NCBI GenBank assembly: GCA_027623555.1
Contig: JAQBSZ010000035.1
Location: 1 to 45,056, forward strand
Source: Pseudomonadota bacterium
Lineage (GTDB): Bacteria > Pseudomonadota > Gammaproteobacteria > Pseudomonadales > Pseudohongiellaceae
DNA: 45,056 bases
Reading direction: 5' to 3'
Shown here: positions 8,164-17,985 of the stretch, piece after piece
How positions within the stretch are numbered: the stretch's first letter is position 1
How the letters are laid out: every line of letters begins with the position of its first letter
Made by a program: the position numbers and the translations under genes
Notes under the pieces: generated by a model
Seen by the model: only the letters and a program-made list of their open reading frames with translations
The model's database searches: none
Told to the model about the DNA's origin: nothing

Positions 8164-10886
8164 TAATTTGCTTCCCCGTCTACAGACCGCAACAGGACCT
8201 GCTGCGCGCGTTGAAAACTTGGTGCGATCTCCAGCGCATACAAAACGTTCTGCCTGGCTTCACTGAGCTGGCCATTGCGCAGGTAGGCTTCTGCCAGGTT
8301 GGTGCGAGCCTCGACCGGATCGTTGATTTCCAGCTTCACTAATACCTCGTATTCGGTTACCGCCAGTTCACGGTCATCAATACTCTCTGCATATTGGGCT
8401 TTTAGGACATGCACGCCGTTTCGATACGGATCGACCTGGATTGCCCGGTCGATGTAGTAGGCAGCTCGCTCATGATCGGCATCTTCCAGGGCGGCCCCGG
8501 CAAGCACCATCGCCGAATCGTAGTCATGCTGGAGGCCCTCAAGGAGAATCTCCAGCCATTGCAGGCGTGCCTGCTGGTTACTCTCTTTCTCATAAATCTG
8601 TGCGAGTACCAGAGCCGGGCTGGGATAGCCGGTATAGCTGGGTAACAGCTCATGGGCGGTTTCCAGGTAGCCCTTCGCTTCTTCGAAATTCTCTTCTTTA
8701 AACAGCACAATGCCCAGTTGCAGGTAGGCCTGAAAATCCCGATCGTTCTCTTCGATGCGGGAGCGCATGTGCTGTTTCAGCGAGGCATTGTTATAAAGTT
8801 CAGCCAGGATGGCGCTGGAATTTTCGCGAATGCCATGGCCATGTCCTTCGCCTTCATCTGGCATGTCCTCGGTGTGCACGTACACATTGATTTCTTCGAC
8901 GCGCTGGTCGATCCAGGAACGGAAACCGGTATCAAACTCACCCAGCGATTGATCGAACACTGCAGAGAATCGCTCCGACTCTTCTTTGATAAAGGCATAC
9001 TGCTTAACCAGTTCCACCAGCTTGTCAAAACCGTGGGTCTGGGTGATGTAGTCCACCACCAGATAGGACTGAAAATAGGCAAAGCCCAGGTCGGCGTTAT
9101 TGCGGGCACCGGAAAAACCGGAGTTCAGCTCACCGATCGGGAGTAACTTGTCGTCCTTGGCCGCACGCACCAGGTCCAGGCCCTGGCTTCTGCCCCAGTA
9201 CGGCCGACCTTCCCGTTCTTCCCAGACCGAGATGCCTTCTGACAACCAGCGAGGCATGCGATTGCCGGTCATCTGCAGGGTAATAACGTGCATGAATTCG
9301 TGCCAGACGATTTCCTGCCAGTTGGCAGACAGTGTGTCCGGGGAGATCAGAGTGATGACTTTACCGAAGCAGATGCCTACTAACGGTCCAATGTCGGGCA
9401 AACCGACTGAACGCACGGCGAAATCTTCGGTTTTATCGAAGATTTCAATCAGGATTGGAACTTCCGGCTCATAACCGTACTTGGCGGTCAGCGTATCCCA
9501 ACCTTCTTCCAACAGTGGCTCGAGATAGGGCCACAGAATGTCGGCATCGTTCTGACTCATGTGCACCTTGAAGTGTGCGCTTTCCTGCGTGGTATAAGTT
9601 TCCAGCGTGTCGAACACCTTCAACATATTGGAGGTCATGACATTGAAAGGATCATTCTCGAAGCCAATTTCCAGATTGGCCTTGCCCTCTTCCTCTTCAC
9701 CCAGGCGAATCAGGTTGCTGCCCAGCAGGGTATAGCCCTGCCAGTACTGAGGATCCGCTGCGATTGCCGCCCGCGCGTAGTCGACCGCCTGGGTAAACAG
9801 GTAATTGTTGCCAAAAGTGTCTGCGATATCGCCAAGAAATTGGGGATTGTCGGGACTGAACGCCTCGACCTGGGCCCGGTACTCCGCAAATTCTTCGCTG
9901 CGCTCATTCAGTGCCGCCCGTGCGGCCAGCACACTCAGTGTCTTCAATGCTTCGGGATTGAGAGCCAGCACTCGTGTGAAATAGTCCTCGGCTTCTTCCT
10001 CGCGCCCGTTCATCAACAGCAATTGGCCGTAGGTCTCCATTGCCGGGATTGAATTTGGATTGATCGCCAGTGCCCGTTGCAGAGCCCGTTCATCACCGAC
10101 TACCTTGGCGATCCCCACCAGCGCTGGCGTATAGCGACTGTTGATATCGAGCGCATCCTGATAGCCGCGCTCGGCATCACTGGCATTGTATTTCTCCAGG
10201 AACAAGTCTGCCCACAGTACATGTGCCTCGAGGTTATTCGGATTCGCGCGGGTGGCTTCATTAAACAGGCTGTTGGCATCGTGGAAGTTATTCAGCAACC
10301 AGCTGGCCAGTGCTACCATGCCCACGTCTTCGGAGGCGAATACCAGGCCATCGTTATAACGTTGCACCGACTGATCGAGCACCTGGTTAGCAGCCTGTCT
10401 AGCGCCGGTAAATTTGAGCAGGCTGCCATATTGAACCAGGGTTCTCACCGGAGGATCGGCCATCCCGTCAACCACGGCGCGCAGAATGCTTAGTGCTTCG
10501 GTTGACAAACCCACCGTGCGTTTTACTTCAGCCAGTTGCGTGCTCAGCAGGGGCGAATCGGCATAATTCTCACCTTCAATGGCAGCTTCCACGACGTTCA
10601 TCGCTTCCCGGTAATTGCCCATCATGGCAAAGGCCCTGCTCGCACCGATAAGGCCATCAATGCGGTCCAGGCCATCCGCCATCTGGAAGATGTCACTGGC
10701 GGCGGCATAGGAACCGGTTAACAGCAATTGCTCTCCGCGCGCCAGGGGTGACTCACCGGAAATGGTTAGCGGCTCCTGCGCCTTGGCCAGTTGCGAGACT
10801 GGTATGGCTATCAGGAATGAGCAGGTAGCCAGGACCAGCCCCAGTGAGAATTGTCGAGCAGCTGACTTACTGCGTAATCTGTTCAT
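8163..10886 (-). CDS. TPR-rich exported metallopeptidase (peptidase MA-like gluzincin)
   Basis: A 907-residue exported protein when started at the ATG at 10886; a longer 937-codon reading would begin inside the previous gene and place 30 odd residues ahead of the signal peptide (FSLGLVLATCSFLIAIPVSQLAKAQ). Residues about 40-450 are TPR repeats. A zinc peptidase domain follows with HEFMH at 529-533 and a third ligand Glu550 in SEGIS, the gluzincin arrangement of the peptidase-MA family. A second TPR block fills about 690-907. A His-rich patch (GEGHGHG) lies between them. The catalytic motif is intact, so it should be an active periplasmic or envelope peptidase with TPR arms for substrate or partner binding. 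The gene overlaps the C13-like gene by 20 bases. Confidence 0.88.
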   Translation of the reverse strand: MNRLRSKSAARQFSLGLVLATCSFLIAIPVSQLAKAQEPLTISGESPLARGEQLLLTGSYAAASDIFQMADGLDRIDGLIGASRAFAMMGNYREAMNVVEAAIEGENYADSPLLSTQLAEVKRTVGLSTEALSILRAVVDGMADPPVRTLVQYGSLLKFTGARQAANQVLDQSVQRYNDGLVFASEDVGMVALASWLLNNFHDANSLFNEATRANPNNLEAHVLWADLFLEKYNASDAERGYQDALDINSRYTPALVGIAKVVGDERALQRALAINPNSIPAMETYGQLLLMNGREEEAEDYFTRVLALNPEALKTLSVLAARAALNERSEEFAEYRAQVEAFSPDNPQFLGDIADTFGNNYLFTQAVDYARAAIAADPQYWQGYTLLGSNLIRLGEEEEGKANLEIGFENDPFNVMTSNMLKVFDTLETYTTQESAHFKVHMSQNDADILWPYLEPLLEEGWDTLTAKYGYEPEVPILIEIFDKTEDFAVRSVGLPDIGPLVGICFGKVITLISPDTLSANWQEIVWHEFMHVITLQMTGNRMPRWLSEGISVWEEREGRPYWGRSQGLDLVRAAKDDKLLPIGELNSGFSGARNNADLGFAYFQSYLVVDYITQTHGFDKLVELVKQYAFIKEESERFSAVFDQSLGEFDTGFRSWIDQRVEEINVYVHTEDMPDEGEGHGHGIRENSSAILAELYNNASLKQHMRSRIEENDRDFQAYLQLGIVLFKEENFEEAKGYLETAHELLPSYTGYPSPALVLAQIYEKESNQQARLQWLEILLEGLQHDYDSAMVLAGAALEDADHERAAYYIDRAIQVDPYRNGVHVLKAQYAESIDDRELAVTEYEVLVKLEINDPVEARTNLAEAYLRNGQLSEARQNVLYALEIAPSFQRAQQVLLRSVDGEAN

Positions 10887-11994
10887 TGAATTGTCCCGTA
10901 GTCCGTGCCAGGTCCACCAGCAACACTTCCATCTGCTGCCAGTAGTTGGCTTCCAGAAAATCGGCTTTGCGCCCACGCAGAATAAAAACCGAGCGCTCGA
11001 TGTCCTGCATTCTGGCTTTTAACGCCAATGCTTGCGGTGAGAGCCCTGCGTTGTTATCAATCAGGGTATCGATATAGGCGATCTCGGCCAACCTGCCATC
11101 GGCTGCACCGGTGTTCGGATCCAGCGCAAACAAGGCATCGCCATTGTCATCGAGCCCGGCATGTTCTGATGCCAGTCTGCCCTGTTCTTCATACCAGGCT
11201 TCGACATTGCTCTTGGCATACTCGAATGCCTCCAGCATGGAGACCCGGTTATTCTTGTCGCGATCGCTGTTGCGACTATCCAGCGCCTCGATGAAGAAGC
11301 GAGAAAACACCGGATCATAGCGTTCCGAAGGTGAACGCGTGGAAGAGATAACGACCCGTCCTTCGCCCGAGAGTGAGGCGGAGAAACCATAGCTGGCACT
11401 GGTTGTATTGATGATCGCGATATCCTGTTCAGCAAATTGATCAAGCAGATTAGCAAACTCGATGCCGGTAATGTCTGGCCCAACTATATTGAACTTCGAT
11501 TCTTCTTCAGCACCCGAGCCGTGCCCAATCAGATACAGGGTGATCTGATCACCGGTCTTGACGCGTGAGGCTAAACTGGCCAGGGCCTGTTCGATACCCG
11601 CGCGGTCGCAGGCACCGTCCACGCGTCCGCCACTGGAGCTGTCCTGATCACCCCTGTCATAGAGCAAAGTAATCGTGTCTGAACTGTATCCGTAATCCCG
11701 CGCCAGAATATCGTGCAGGGAAAAACCCCACTGCCTGAACATGGACTGGTTCTCTTCAGCCACCGATGGGCCGACCATGATAACGGCGTACTTGGTCGAA
11801 TCAGGGCTATCGAGGAAAAAGTTATTGTTACTCTGTAATCCTGCGATCTGCCCGAATGCGGCGTGGCTGGCACTGAGTAACAGCAGGGAACCGAGCGCAG
11901 CGCAAAGTTTTTTTAGACAATAAAACTTCATCGCAGTGACTGCTGTTCGCTGAGCCGATATTATTGCCTTTGTTTCCGCCACTGAACTGGACAT
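10867..11994 (-). CDS. C13/caspase-like (clan CD) exported protein lacking the catalytic cysteine
   Basis: About 375 residues. I start it at the ATG at 11994, one base after the preceding stop and with GAGGG about ten bases upstream. An internal ATG at 11931 gives a more compact signal peptide (MKFYCLKKLCAALGSLLLLS). The fold resembles legumain-type C13 peptidases: strand YAVIMVGPS, then TLYLIGHGSG with the expected catalytic His (158 from this start), then AIINTTSASYGF. In active members a Cys sits in this last segment; here it is Thr/Ser. A perfect EF-hand-type calcium loop (DRDKNNRVSMLE) follows at about 244-255. It may be a pseudo-peptidase or scaffold, or use Ser. Co-transcription with an active metallopeptidase and MoxR suggests an envelope role. 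Confidence 0.82.
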   Translation of the reverse strand: MSSSVAETKAIISAQRTAVTAMKFYCLKKLCAALGSLLLLSASHAAFGQIAGLQSNNNFFLDSPDSTKYAVIMVGPSVAEENQSMFRQWGFSLHDILARDYGYSSDTITLLYDRGDQDSSSGGRVDGACDRAGIEQALASLASRVKTGDQITLYLIGHGSGAEEESKFNIVGPDITGIEFANLLDQFAEQDIAIINTTSASYGFSASLSGEGRVVISSTRSPSERYDPVFSRFFIEALDSRNSDRDKNNRVSMLEAFEYAKSNVEAWYEEQGRLASEHAGLDDNGDALFALDPNTGAADGRLAEIAYIDTLIDNNAGLSPQALALKARMQDIERSVFILRGRKADFLEANYWQQMEVLLVDLARTTGQFNEQITQ

Positions 11995-11995
11995 G

Positions 11996-14299
11996 TTATG
12001 ACAACCCTCGCATGCGCCTGGCAATCCAGTCCACACACATTAGCAGGATCAGCAGGGCGAGTAACCAGGGCTGATCCCATAAGTCGATTTGCACTTCCCG
12101 CGAGTAGGCGTTCGGCGTAAATTCAATGGTGTCTGCCAGATTGGCTGAATCCGCCAGGTTAAAATAGCTCCCACCGCTGGCATTGGCGATACGCGCTAAC
12201 AGGCCAGAGTCCATCTCGGCATTGGTGTACTCGCGCAGAGAAGGTGTAACAACAAATGCGGCCCGTTTCTCCGAGCTGTCAGCACTGGCGTTACCCGCGG
12301 CACTGGCAACATCCACGAGCAGGCTGAATACACCCTCATCTTCTACGGTAAAACTTGCCCGGTAGACACCATCTTCTTCGATATCCCACTCCATCGGCGT
12401 ATCAGTAACCTGGTCCAGAGGGTCAGTAGATTGCATCCATAACGTGGCGTCATTGTCTGGCTCGTATTGATCGTTGAGTACCCTGGTGGTGATATTCACC
12501 TCGTCACCCACATTGTAAAACTCGCGATCAAATTCGATAGTGATGCGTTCGGGTGCTGAGACGGCTAACCAGCGCAGAAGTTGTCGCCAGATGGTCTCAT
12601 GGGACTGGTCGGCCGATTCCATCATCATCTGCCAGCGCCAGGAACTGGCAGTAGTTACCGAAATACTGCGACCGCTGCCATAACGCTGCGACGCGATAAT
12701 GGGTAATGCCTGGTCCTGGTAATTCAATATCGGATGCTCGAGCAGCACGGTGGCGCCCGGCTTGATGCGCCCTGTGACATACACCCCCTGCAACTCCGGA
12801 AGCTGTGACCAGAGGGTACGATTCTGCGCATCTTCACTTGCCAATCGCATGAGCGGTGAGAATTCACCGTTATTGGTTAGCCGGGGGTAAAACAGCTCAC
12901 CGGTTGGATGATCGCCGCGACGAATTCCGCCGCGTAAATGTGGTTGTAGAAAATTTTCTTCCACTAAAGTAATTGGCAGAATATCCGCAATCGGTGTGTT
13001 GATGAACTCCTCATCCACCATGCCGCTCATCAGGAATCCTCCACCGCGCTCGGCGACGAAGTCTTCGAGCATCTGCAACTGATCTGCGTTGAAGAAACTC
13101 TTTTCGATGTCACCGAGAATAATGGCTTCATATTCGTAGAGTGCTTCCTTGCTTTCAGGAAAGCCGCTGCTGAGTTCAGTGGGTGATTCGATGCCCTGGC
13201 GATAATATTTTTCTGGGCCGGTCTGAAGATAAGTAGCCATGCGTAGTGAAGTGTCATCTTCGACAGCGCGGCGAATAAACTTGTACTCGTTGCGAGGGTG
13301 CCCCTCCAGGTACAGAATATCCAATGCCGGTTTTTCAGTATTATCTACCAGAAAGCTGTAGTGGTTGTTCTGCTCGATAATCTCGCCGCTCTGCAGTTCT
13401 ACCTGGAGATCGTAGACAATCAGCTCGGGTCGCTCTGGAGTGAGTTCCAGGTCGAAACGACGCGGCACGCCTGCTACTCCCAGAATTACCGTTCTGGACT
13501 CTACCAGTTCCTCACCGTCCATGACCGTCAGCTGAACTTCCTGGCCTTCGAAGCCCTGATGGTTCAATGCCACCTGCACATTGAAAACCGAACCCTCCAG
13601 AACGGTCTTCGCCGCAGTGACATCGACGATGCCAATATCCTCGGGAATATCTTCCTGCCCAACCCCGACGGTAAAGATAGGTATGGTGCGGTTACCGAAT
13701 TCCTGGGCCTTGATAACCGGATCAATCTCGCTGTTATCGGCACCATCGCTTACCAACACCAGACCACCTAACGGTAGTCCGTTAAGTTGATCCTCGACAT
13801 AGCTCAAGGCCTGATTAATAGAAGAAGCAGTTCCCGCCTCAGTTAAGCCATCGATACCTGCGATGCGCTGGGTTTCCTTGTCGAACCTGAAACTGCGAAT
13901 CTGAAAAGATTCCGCCAGCTCATCTAATAATCCGTTTTCGAAGAATTGCTCGGCAACAGCCTGGCGACGCGTCTGACCTCCAGCCAGGTCAGCGATAGAC
14001 ATACTCTGGGAGTCATCGATGAGTACACCCAGGTAAGTTTCCTGTGGAGACACCTGCTGGGTTGTTATCACCGGACGCAGCAGGCAGAACAGCAGAATAA
14101 CCAGTACGCTGGAGCGGGTAGCAATAAAGAAACTCTTCCAGGCCCGTGACAGCGGGCGCGTGGTTTTCAGATAGGTTGCCCAGACACCGACAACAATCAG
14201 TATTACGAACAGGCCGAACAGGTAGGGGCTGATTCCGTAGGCAAAGCTGAAATTGCCTTCTTGAAATGCAGTGAGGAGATTAGGTTCGGTGTATTGCAT
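11996..14299 (-). CDS. Membrane-anchored vWA protein with glutamine-amidotransferase-like domain
   Basis: This 767-residue protein has two N-terminal membrane helices (about 24-45 and 58-75). A vWA domain follows with metal motif DDSQS (95-99) and the later SDGAD loop. An Ig-like beta region leads to a GATase-1-like segment (ILYLEGHPRNEYKFIRRA, then GGGFLMSGMVD) and a second beta region. A C-terminal helix (WLLALLILLMCVDWIARR) closes the protein. The layout mirrors the BatA-type protein at the operon's other end, so the cluster encodes two large membrane vWA proteins. The bulk should face the periplasm. The catalytic triad of true amidotransferases is not visible, so the domain is probably a binding module. 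It lies two bases after the DUF4175 gene. Confidence 0.88.
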   Translation of the reverse strand: MQYTEPNLLTAFQEGNFSFAYGISPYLFGLFVILIVVGVWATYLKTTRPLSRAWKSFFIATRSSVLVILLFCLLRPVITTQQVSPQETYLGVLIDDSQSMSIADLAGGQTRRQAVAEQFFENGLLDELAESFQIRSFRFDKETQRIAGIDGLTEAGTASSINQALSYVEDQLNGLPLGGLVLVSDGADNSEIDPVIKAQEFGNRTIPIFTVGVGQEDIPEDIGIVDVTAAKTVLEGSVFNVQVALNHQGFEGQEVQLTVMDGEELVESRTVILGVAGVPRRFDLELTPERPELIVYDLQVELQSGEIIEQNNHYSFLVDNTEKPALDILYLEGHPRNEYKFIRRAVEDDTSLRMATYLQTGPEKYYRQGIESPTELSSGFPESKEALYEYEAIILGDIEKSFFNADQLQMLEDFVAERGGGFLMSGMVDEEFINTPIADILPITLVEENFLQPHLRGGIRRGDHPTGELFYPRLTNNGEFSPLMRLASEDAQNRTLWSQLPELQGVYVTGRIKPGATVLLEHPILNYQDQALPIIASQRYGSGRSISVTTASSWRWQMMMESADQSHETIWRQLLRWLAVSAPERITIEFDREFYNVGDEVNITTRVLNDQYEPDNDATLWMQSTDPLDQVTDTPMEWDIEEDGVYRASFTVEDEGVFSLLVDVASAAGNASADSSEKRAAFVVTPSLREYTNAEMDSGLLARIANASGGSYFNLADSANLADTIEFTPNAYSREVQIDLWDQPWLLALLILLMCVDWIARRMRGLS

Positions 14300-14301
14300 T
14301 G

Positions 14302-17300
14302 CTACTGGGCCTGGTTCGTGGACCCCTGGTTTTCTGACAATACACGGTAATATTCTTCAACAAGGTCCCGATACACCTCGGGAATTTCTTCATCGGCGGT
14401 GGCGAACAACTTGTTATTGATGTTGTCGAGTTCCGCCTGAGCACGCAGTGCACCTTCGAGTTCCAGAATCGGCTGCAGCAGTTCCCTGAATAACTCCGGC
14501 TGGTTAAGGAAATCTTCAATTCCCTGCTGGGTCAATTGTTGCCTGATGGAACGGGCATTGCCCCAGGCTGAATTATTGCCATCCGTGGTTACCCGGCCAC
14601 CAATGCCTGCGCGATCCTGGTCTCCCCCGCGCGCACCGCCGATCTGCTGACGCCCCCCGCCCTGGGCGTTGGCCTGACCGGGCTGCCCTCCGGGCTGCTG
14701 ACCACCTGCCTGCTGTCCGCCGGGTTGTTGTCCGCCAGACTGGGCCTGTTGTTGTAATTGCTGCTGCAGTTGTTGAGCCAGTTGTTGAGAACGCTCTAAC
14801 TGGTCGCGCAACTCGCGCACACTCGGCGCGCCGGCACCGGGTTGCTGACCTGCTTCGTTGAAAGCCAGCGCCTGCTGCTCCAGCGCTTCGATTTGTTCGC
14901 GCAGATCAGCGGCGTTCTGGGCGGCCTGCTGGATCTGATTGGAAGCAGTACCGGCCTGGGAAGGATTGAGCGCCGCCAGACTCTGGGCAAATTCTTCTAT
15001 CTGATTCTCCAACTCTCGTTCGATATCTACCGATAGATTCACCATGCCGTTGCGCAGCACCCGGTTGCTGGTTTGCATCTCCTCTTTGATTGGACGCAGT
15101 TCTCGAGAGGCCGACTGAGCCTGGGACATCAGGCGTTGATCATCGTTGTCGCCGCGGGCAATGATGGCGCGCAGCATGTCTTCGATTTCGTCCAGATCCC
15201 GCTGTTGCTGCTGCTGGGCCTCGATCAGGTGCTGCATACTCTCGTCATTGCGGACTGACTGTCGTGTCTGTCCCAGGCCCTGCTCTCGAGTGGCCTCTTG
15301 CAGTGATTCCTGGAGCTGACGTTGTTGCTGTAATAATTGCTGTCCAAGCTGACCGAGGTTCTGCGCGAGCTGATTAACCGAGCGCTCTCCCTGCTGATTC
15401 AGTTCCCGTTGTTGTTCCCGCAGATTTTCCAATGCTTTCTGGCTACGCGCCGCGGCGATCGATGCAGTCTCACTCTCGGCCGCTTCCTGCATCTGCTGCG
15501 CTGCACGTTGCAAGGCCGTCTGTGGTTGTTGTTGACCTCCTGATGAGCTACTGCTTGAGGAAGATTGTGACTGGGATTGGGACTGGGATTGCTGGCCACT
15601 TTGGGACTGGGACTGCGAACTCTGTTGACCCTGTGACAGCTGCTGGGCAAGTTGCGCCACTTCGCGGCTCAATTGTTCCTGCTGCCGCATGAGTCGTTCC
15701 AGTTCGCGACGCTTCTGCTCTTCCGTCATCTGGTCTTCGCGACGTGCCAGGTTACGTTGTGCCCTGGTCAGGCCTTCCTGGCGGCGCGCCAGTTCTTCCA
15801 GTTTGTTGGCTTCTTCCTGATTCTCACGGGAGGCACTGCCACCGGCACTGTTAGGTGTCTCGTAGCGGTTCTCCAGCTGCCCCATTTCCATCTCGAACAG
15901 TTCGCGCAGATCTTCACGCTCCTGTTGGGCGCCACCGCCACCACCACCGCCGCCACCCTGCTGCATGCTGATGTTGGTGCGATTGATGCTGGCTTCGGCT
16001 TTGAGTATGTGTTGCAGGGCCAACTGCTCTGGTTTAAGCGCGCTGGTAACCTGCACCAGGTCGAGTTCACTGGCCGCCTGATTCATCTGCTCGATGGCCA
16101 GTGACAGATTCTCTACAGCGGCGTCGTAGCTATCATCAGAGAAATTAAGTCGCTCTGCCAGTCGATCGATTGACATGCGCGCTCTGCTGGTGGCTTCTTT
16201 CTGTGATTCGGCGATTATCTCGGCATCGTTGCCAAACTCTTCAGGTGACACCTGGCTCTGTCGGTTCTTGAGCTTCCAGGTCGCGGCGATGATATCTTTC
16301 TGAATGCTAATCAGGGCACTGCTGTCACCACCATCACCCTGACCACCACCGGCTCCCTGACCGCCACTCATGCCCGGATTTCGCCTGAACTCCTGGTCAG
16401 TTGGAATAACCTGTAGAAAGTAGATATCAGAAATGACTTCGGCGGGACCTTTGAGTGCGTTGTTATCGGCCAATGTCACGTAATAGCTGATGAAGTCCCC
16501 TGGTTCAACTGCCAGGTCTTCCAGGTAGATCAGTTCGTTACCCGAGACGCTGCGCATGTTGCGCGTTGGCAGAAAATCTACTTCGACCTCGTCGGCACCG
16601 ATCACACTGTAATTCAGGGTAAATTGACTGAGCCCGTAATCATCGGACGCATCGACTTGCAATACCACTTCTTCCAGTGGCATCACATCTTCATCTCGTC
16701 CCGGGCGCTGCAGTGCCAGTTCCGGAGGCATGTCTTCGATGGCGCGAATAAAATAGTCCAGCGGATTCTTGCTCTGAAGATCTGAAAAATCCGTGGCACT
16801 AATTCGATATACCCCGTGCTGGGTTACGGTTAATGACCCGGTACCGATATTACCGTCCAGTTGCATCTGGATATCCGGGTACGCAGGCAGGGGATTAGCC
16901 TCTTCCTCATCGGCTGCATAGCTCTCATCAAATTCGATGTTGGCATTGGCGATGGCCTTGTTGAATGTCACTGTAAAATCGACGCGGGTGCCTTCAGGCA
17001 CAACCATGTCACCGCTGTCTTCTTCGAGAATGTCTTCGATACCCGTGTAATCCGGATAATCGAAGGCGAGATCGATTTGTTCAATCTGTGGCAGATCAAA
17101 CAAACTGATCTGGTATTGAGGAGAACTCTGCTCGCCTCTCTCATTGAAGGCGATGTAATAAGTGGTGTCATCCTGTAATGACGGAATGAAGTAACTGTAT
17201 GACGCACTTTCACTGCCGCTACCGTCGCGACTCATTGAAACATCACGCCAGTTTACATTGTCATCCTGCAGACGCAGATTCACCGAGCCAGGAATCGCAT

Positions 17301-17985
17301 TGGTCACGCGGGCGATAATAGTAACGCTGTCACCGCGCTGCATTTCCAGGTTACCAGGCTCGATACTGATTTCGATGGCGGGGAAAACCTCAACAACGGT
17401 AACCGGTTCAACAATGGCGAACGGCCAGATCAGGCGGCTACCGGCATTGAGCAGCAGGTCAGATGTCAGGAAGATTGTCGCGACAATTGCCACCACAGCG
17501 GAGGCAGAAGCAAACGAGATCCAGGAAGCACGTGCCGGGGCGACGGTTTCAACTTCGTGTTGCTGCTGCCTTACATGTTCCTGTGCATCGATCCACAGCT
17601 GTTGAATAAATTGCTGGGAAACACCTGACTTGCCGTGTAACAGATCTTCTTCGGTGAATTCCAGCGAAGTCAGTAGCCGCTGTTCAAGGTCAGGAATATG
17701 ATCTTCGACATAGTGAGCCAGGCGTCGATCATCGGTATGACTTCGACTAAGCACCCACAGCAGGCGCCATAGCAAAGCGGCTATGCCTGCAAAAGAGGCA
17801 ATGAACAGCAGGGTTGTTGCTGTTTTATCTGTTTGCAACCAGACTGAGAGTGCGCTTACCGCTAATGCCAATGAAGCAACGGCAATTACAAAAAAACTGC
17901 CCTGCTTCAGAATAAAGAGAATGCTACGGCGACGGCGAAGGGTTCTTAGGGTGGCTCTTAGACTTTCAAATGTGGGTGAAGACAT
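14302..17985 (-). CDS. DUF4175 family giant membrane-anchored coiled-coil protein (first gene of operon)
   Basis: This 1227-residue DUF4175 protein opens the eight-gene operon. It has two adjacent N-terminal membrane helices (about 27-48 and 55-75) and a third near 155-175. A beta-rich region of about 330 residues (Ig-like) follows. The second half is predicted helical and extremely Gln-rich. It contains a poly-Gly run near 680, a Ser/Gln stretch near 800-830, long coiled coil with heptad-like Gln/Leu/Arg, and GGQQ-type repeats near 1110. This low-complexity half is typical of DUF4175 proteins, though it is long here. Such a rod could span or contact the cell wall and bind the vWA and TPR partners. 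The start ATG at 17985 is preceded by a weak AAGAG site. Confidence 0.9.
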   Translation of the reverse strand: MSSPTFESLRATLRTLRRRRSILFILKQGSFFVIAVASLALAVSALSVWLQTDKTATTLLFIASFAGIAALLWRLLWVLSRSHTDDRRLAHYVEDHIPDLEQRLLTSLEFTEEDLLHGKSGVSQQFIQQLWIDAQEHVRQQQHEVETVAPARASWISFASASAVVAIVATIFLTSDLLLNAGSRLIWPFAIVEPVTVVEVFPAIEISIEPGNLEMQRGDSVTIIARVTNAIPGSVNLRLQDDNVNWRDVSMSRDGSGSESASYSYFIPSLQDDTTYYIAFNERGEQSSPQYQISLFDLPQIEQIDLAFDYPDYTGIEDILEEDSGDMVVPEGTRVDFTVTFNKAIANANIEFDESYAADEEEANPLPAYPDIQMQLDGNIGTGSLTVTQHGVYRISATDFSDLQSKNPLDYFIRAIEDMPPELALQRPGRDEDVMPLEEVVLQVDASDDYGLSQFTLNYSVIGADEVEVDFLPTRNMRSVSGNELIYLEDLAVEPGDFISYYVTLADNNALKGPAEVISDIYFLQVIPTDQEFRRNPGMSGGQGAGGGQGDGGDSSALISIQKDIIAATWKLKNRQSQVSPEEFGNDAEIIAESQKEATSRARMSIDRLAERLNFSDDSYDAAVENLSLAIEQMNQAASELDLVQVTSALKPEQLALQHILKAEASINRTNISMQQGGGGGGGGGAQQEREDLRELFEMEMGQLENRYETPNSAGGSASRENQEEANKLEELARRQEGLTRAQRNLARREDQMTEEQKRRELERLMRQQEQLSREVAQLAQQLSQGQQSSQSQSQSGQQSQSQSQSQSSSSSSSSGGQQQPQTALQRAAQQMQEAAESETASIAAARSQKALENLREQQRELNQQGERSVNQLAQNLGQLGQQLLQQQRQLQESLQEATREQGLGQTRQSVRNDESMQHLIEAQQQQQRDLDEIEDMLRAIIARGDNDDQRLMSQAQSASRELRPIKEEMQTSNRVLRNGMVNLSVDIERELENQIEEFAQSLAALNPSQAGTASNQIQQAAQNAADLREQIEALEQQALAFNEAGQQPGAGAPSVRELRDQLERSQQLAQQLQQQLQQQAQSGGQQPGGQQAGGQQPGGQPGQANAQGGGRQQIGGARGGDQDRAGIGGRVTTDGNNSAWGNARSIRQQLTQQGIEDFLNQPELFRELLQPILELEGALRAQAELDNINNKLFATADEEIPEVYRDLVEEYYRVLSENQGSTNQAQ

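Noticed and set aside
10886..10976. Extra 30 residues at the start of the TPR peptidase
   Set aside because: They lie inside the preceding gene, precede a clear signal peptide and are rich in Trp/Cys with no function.
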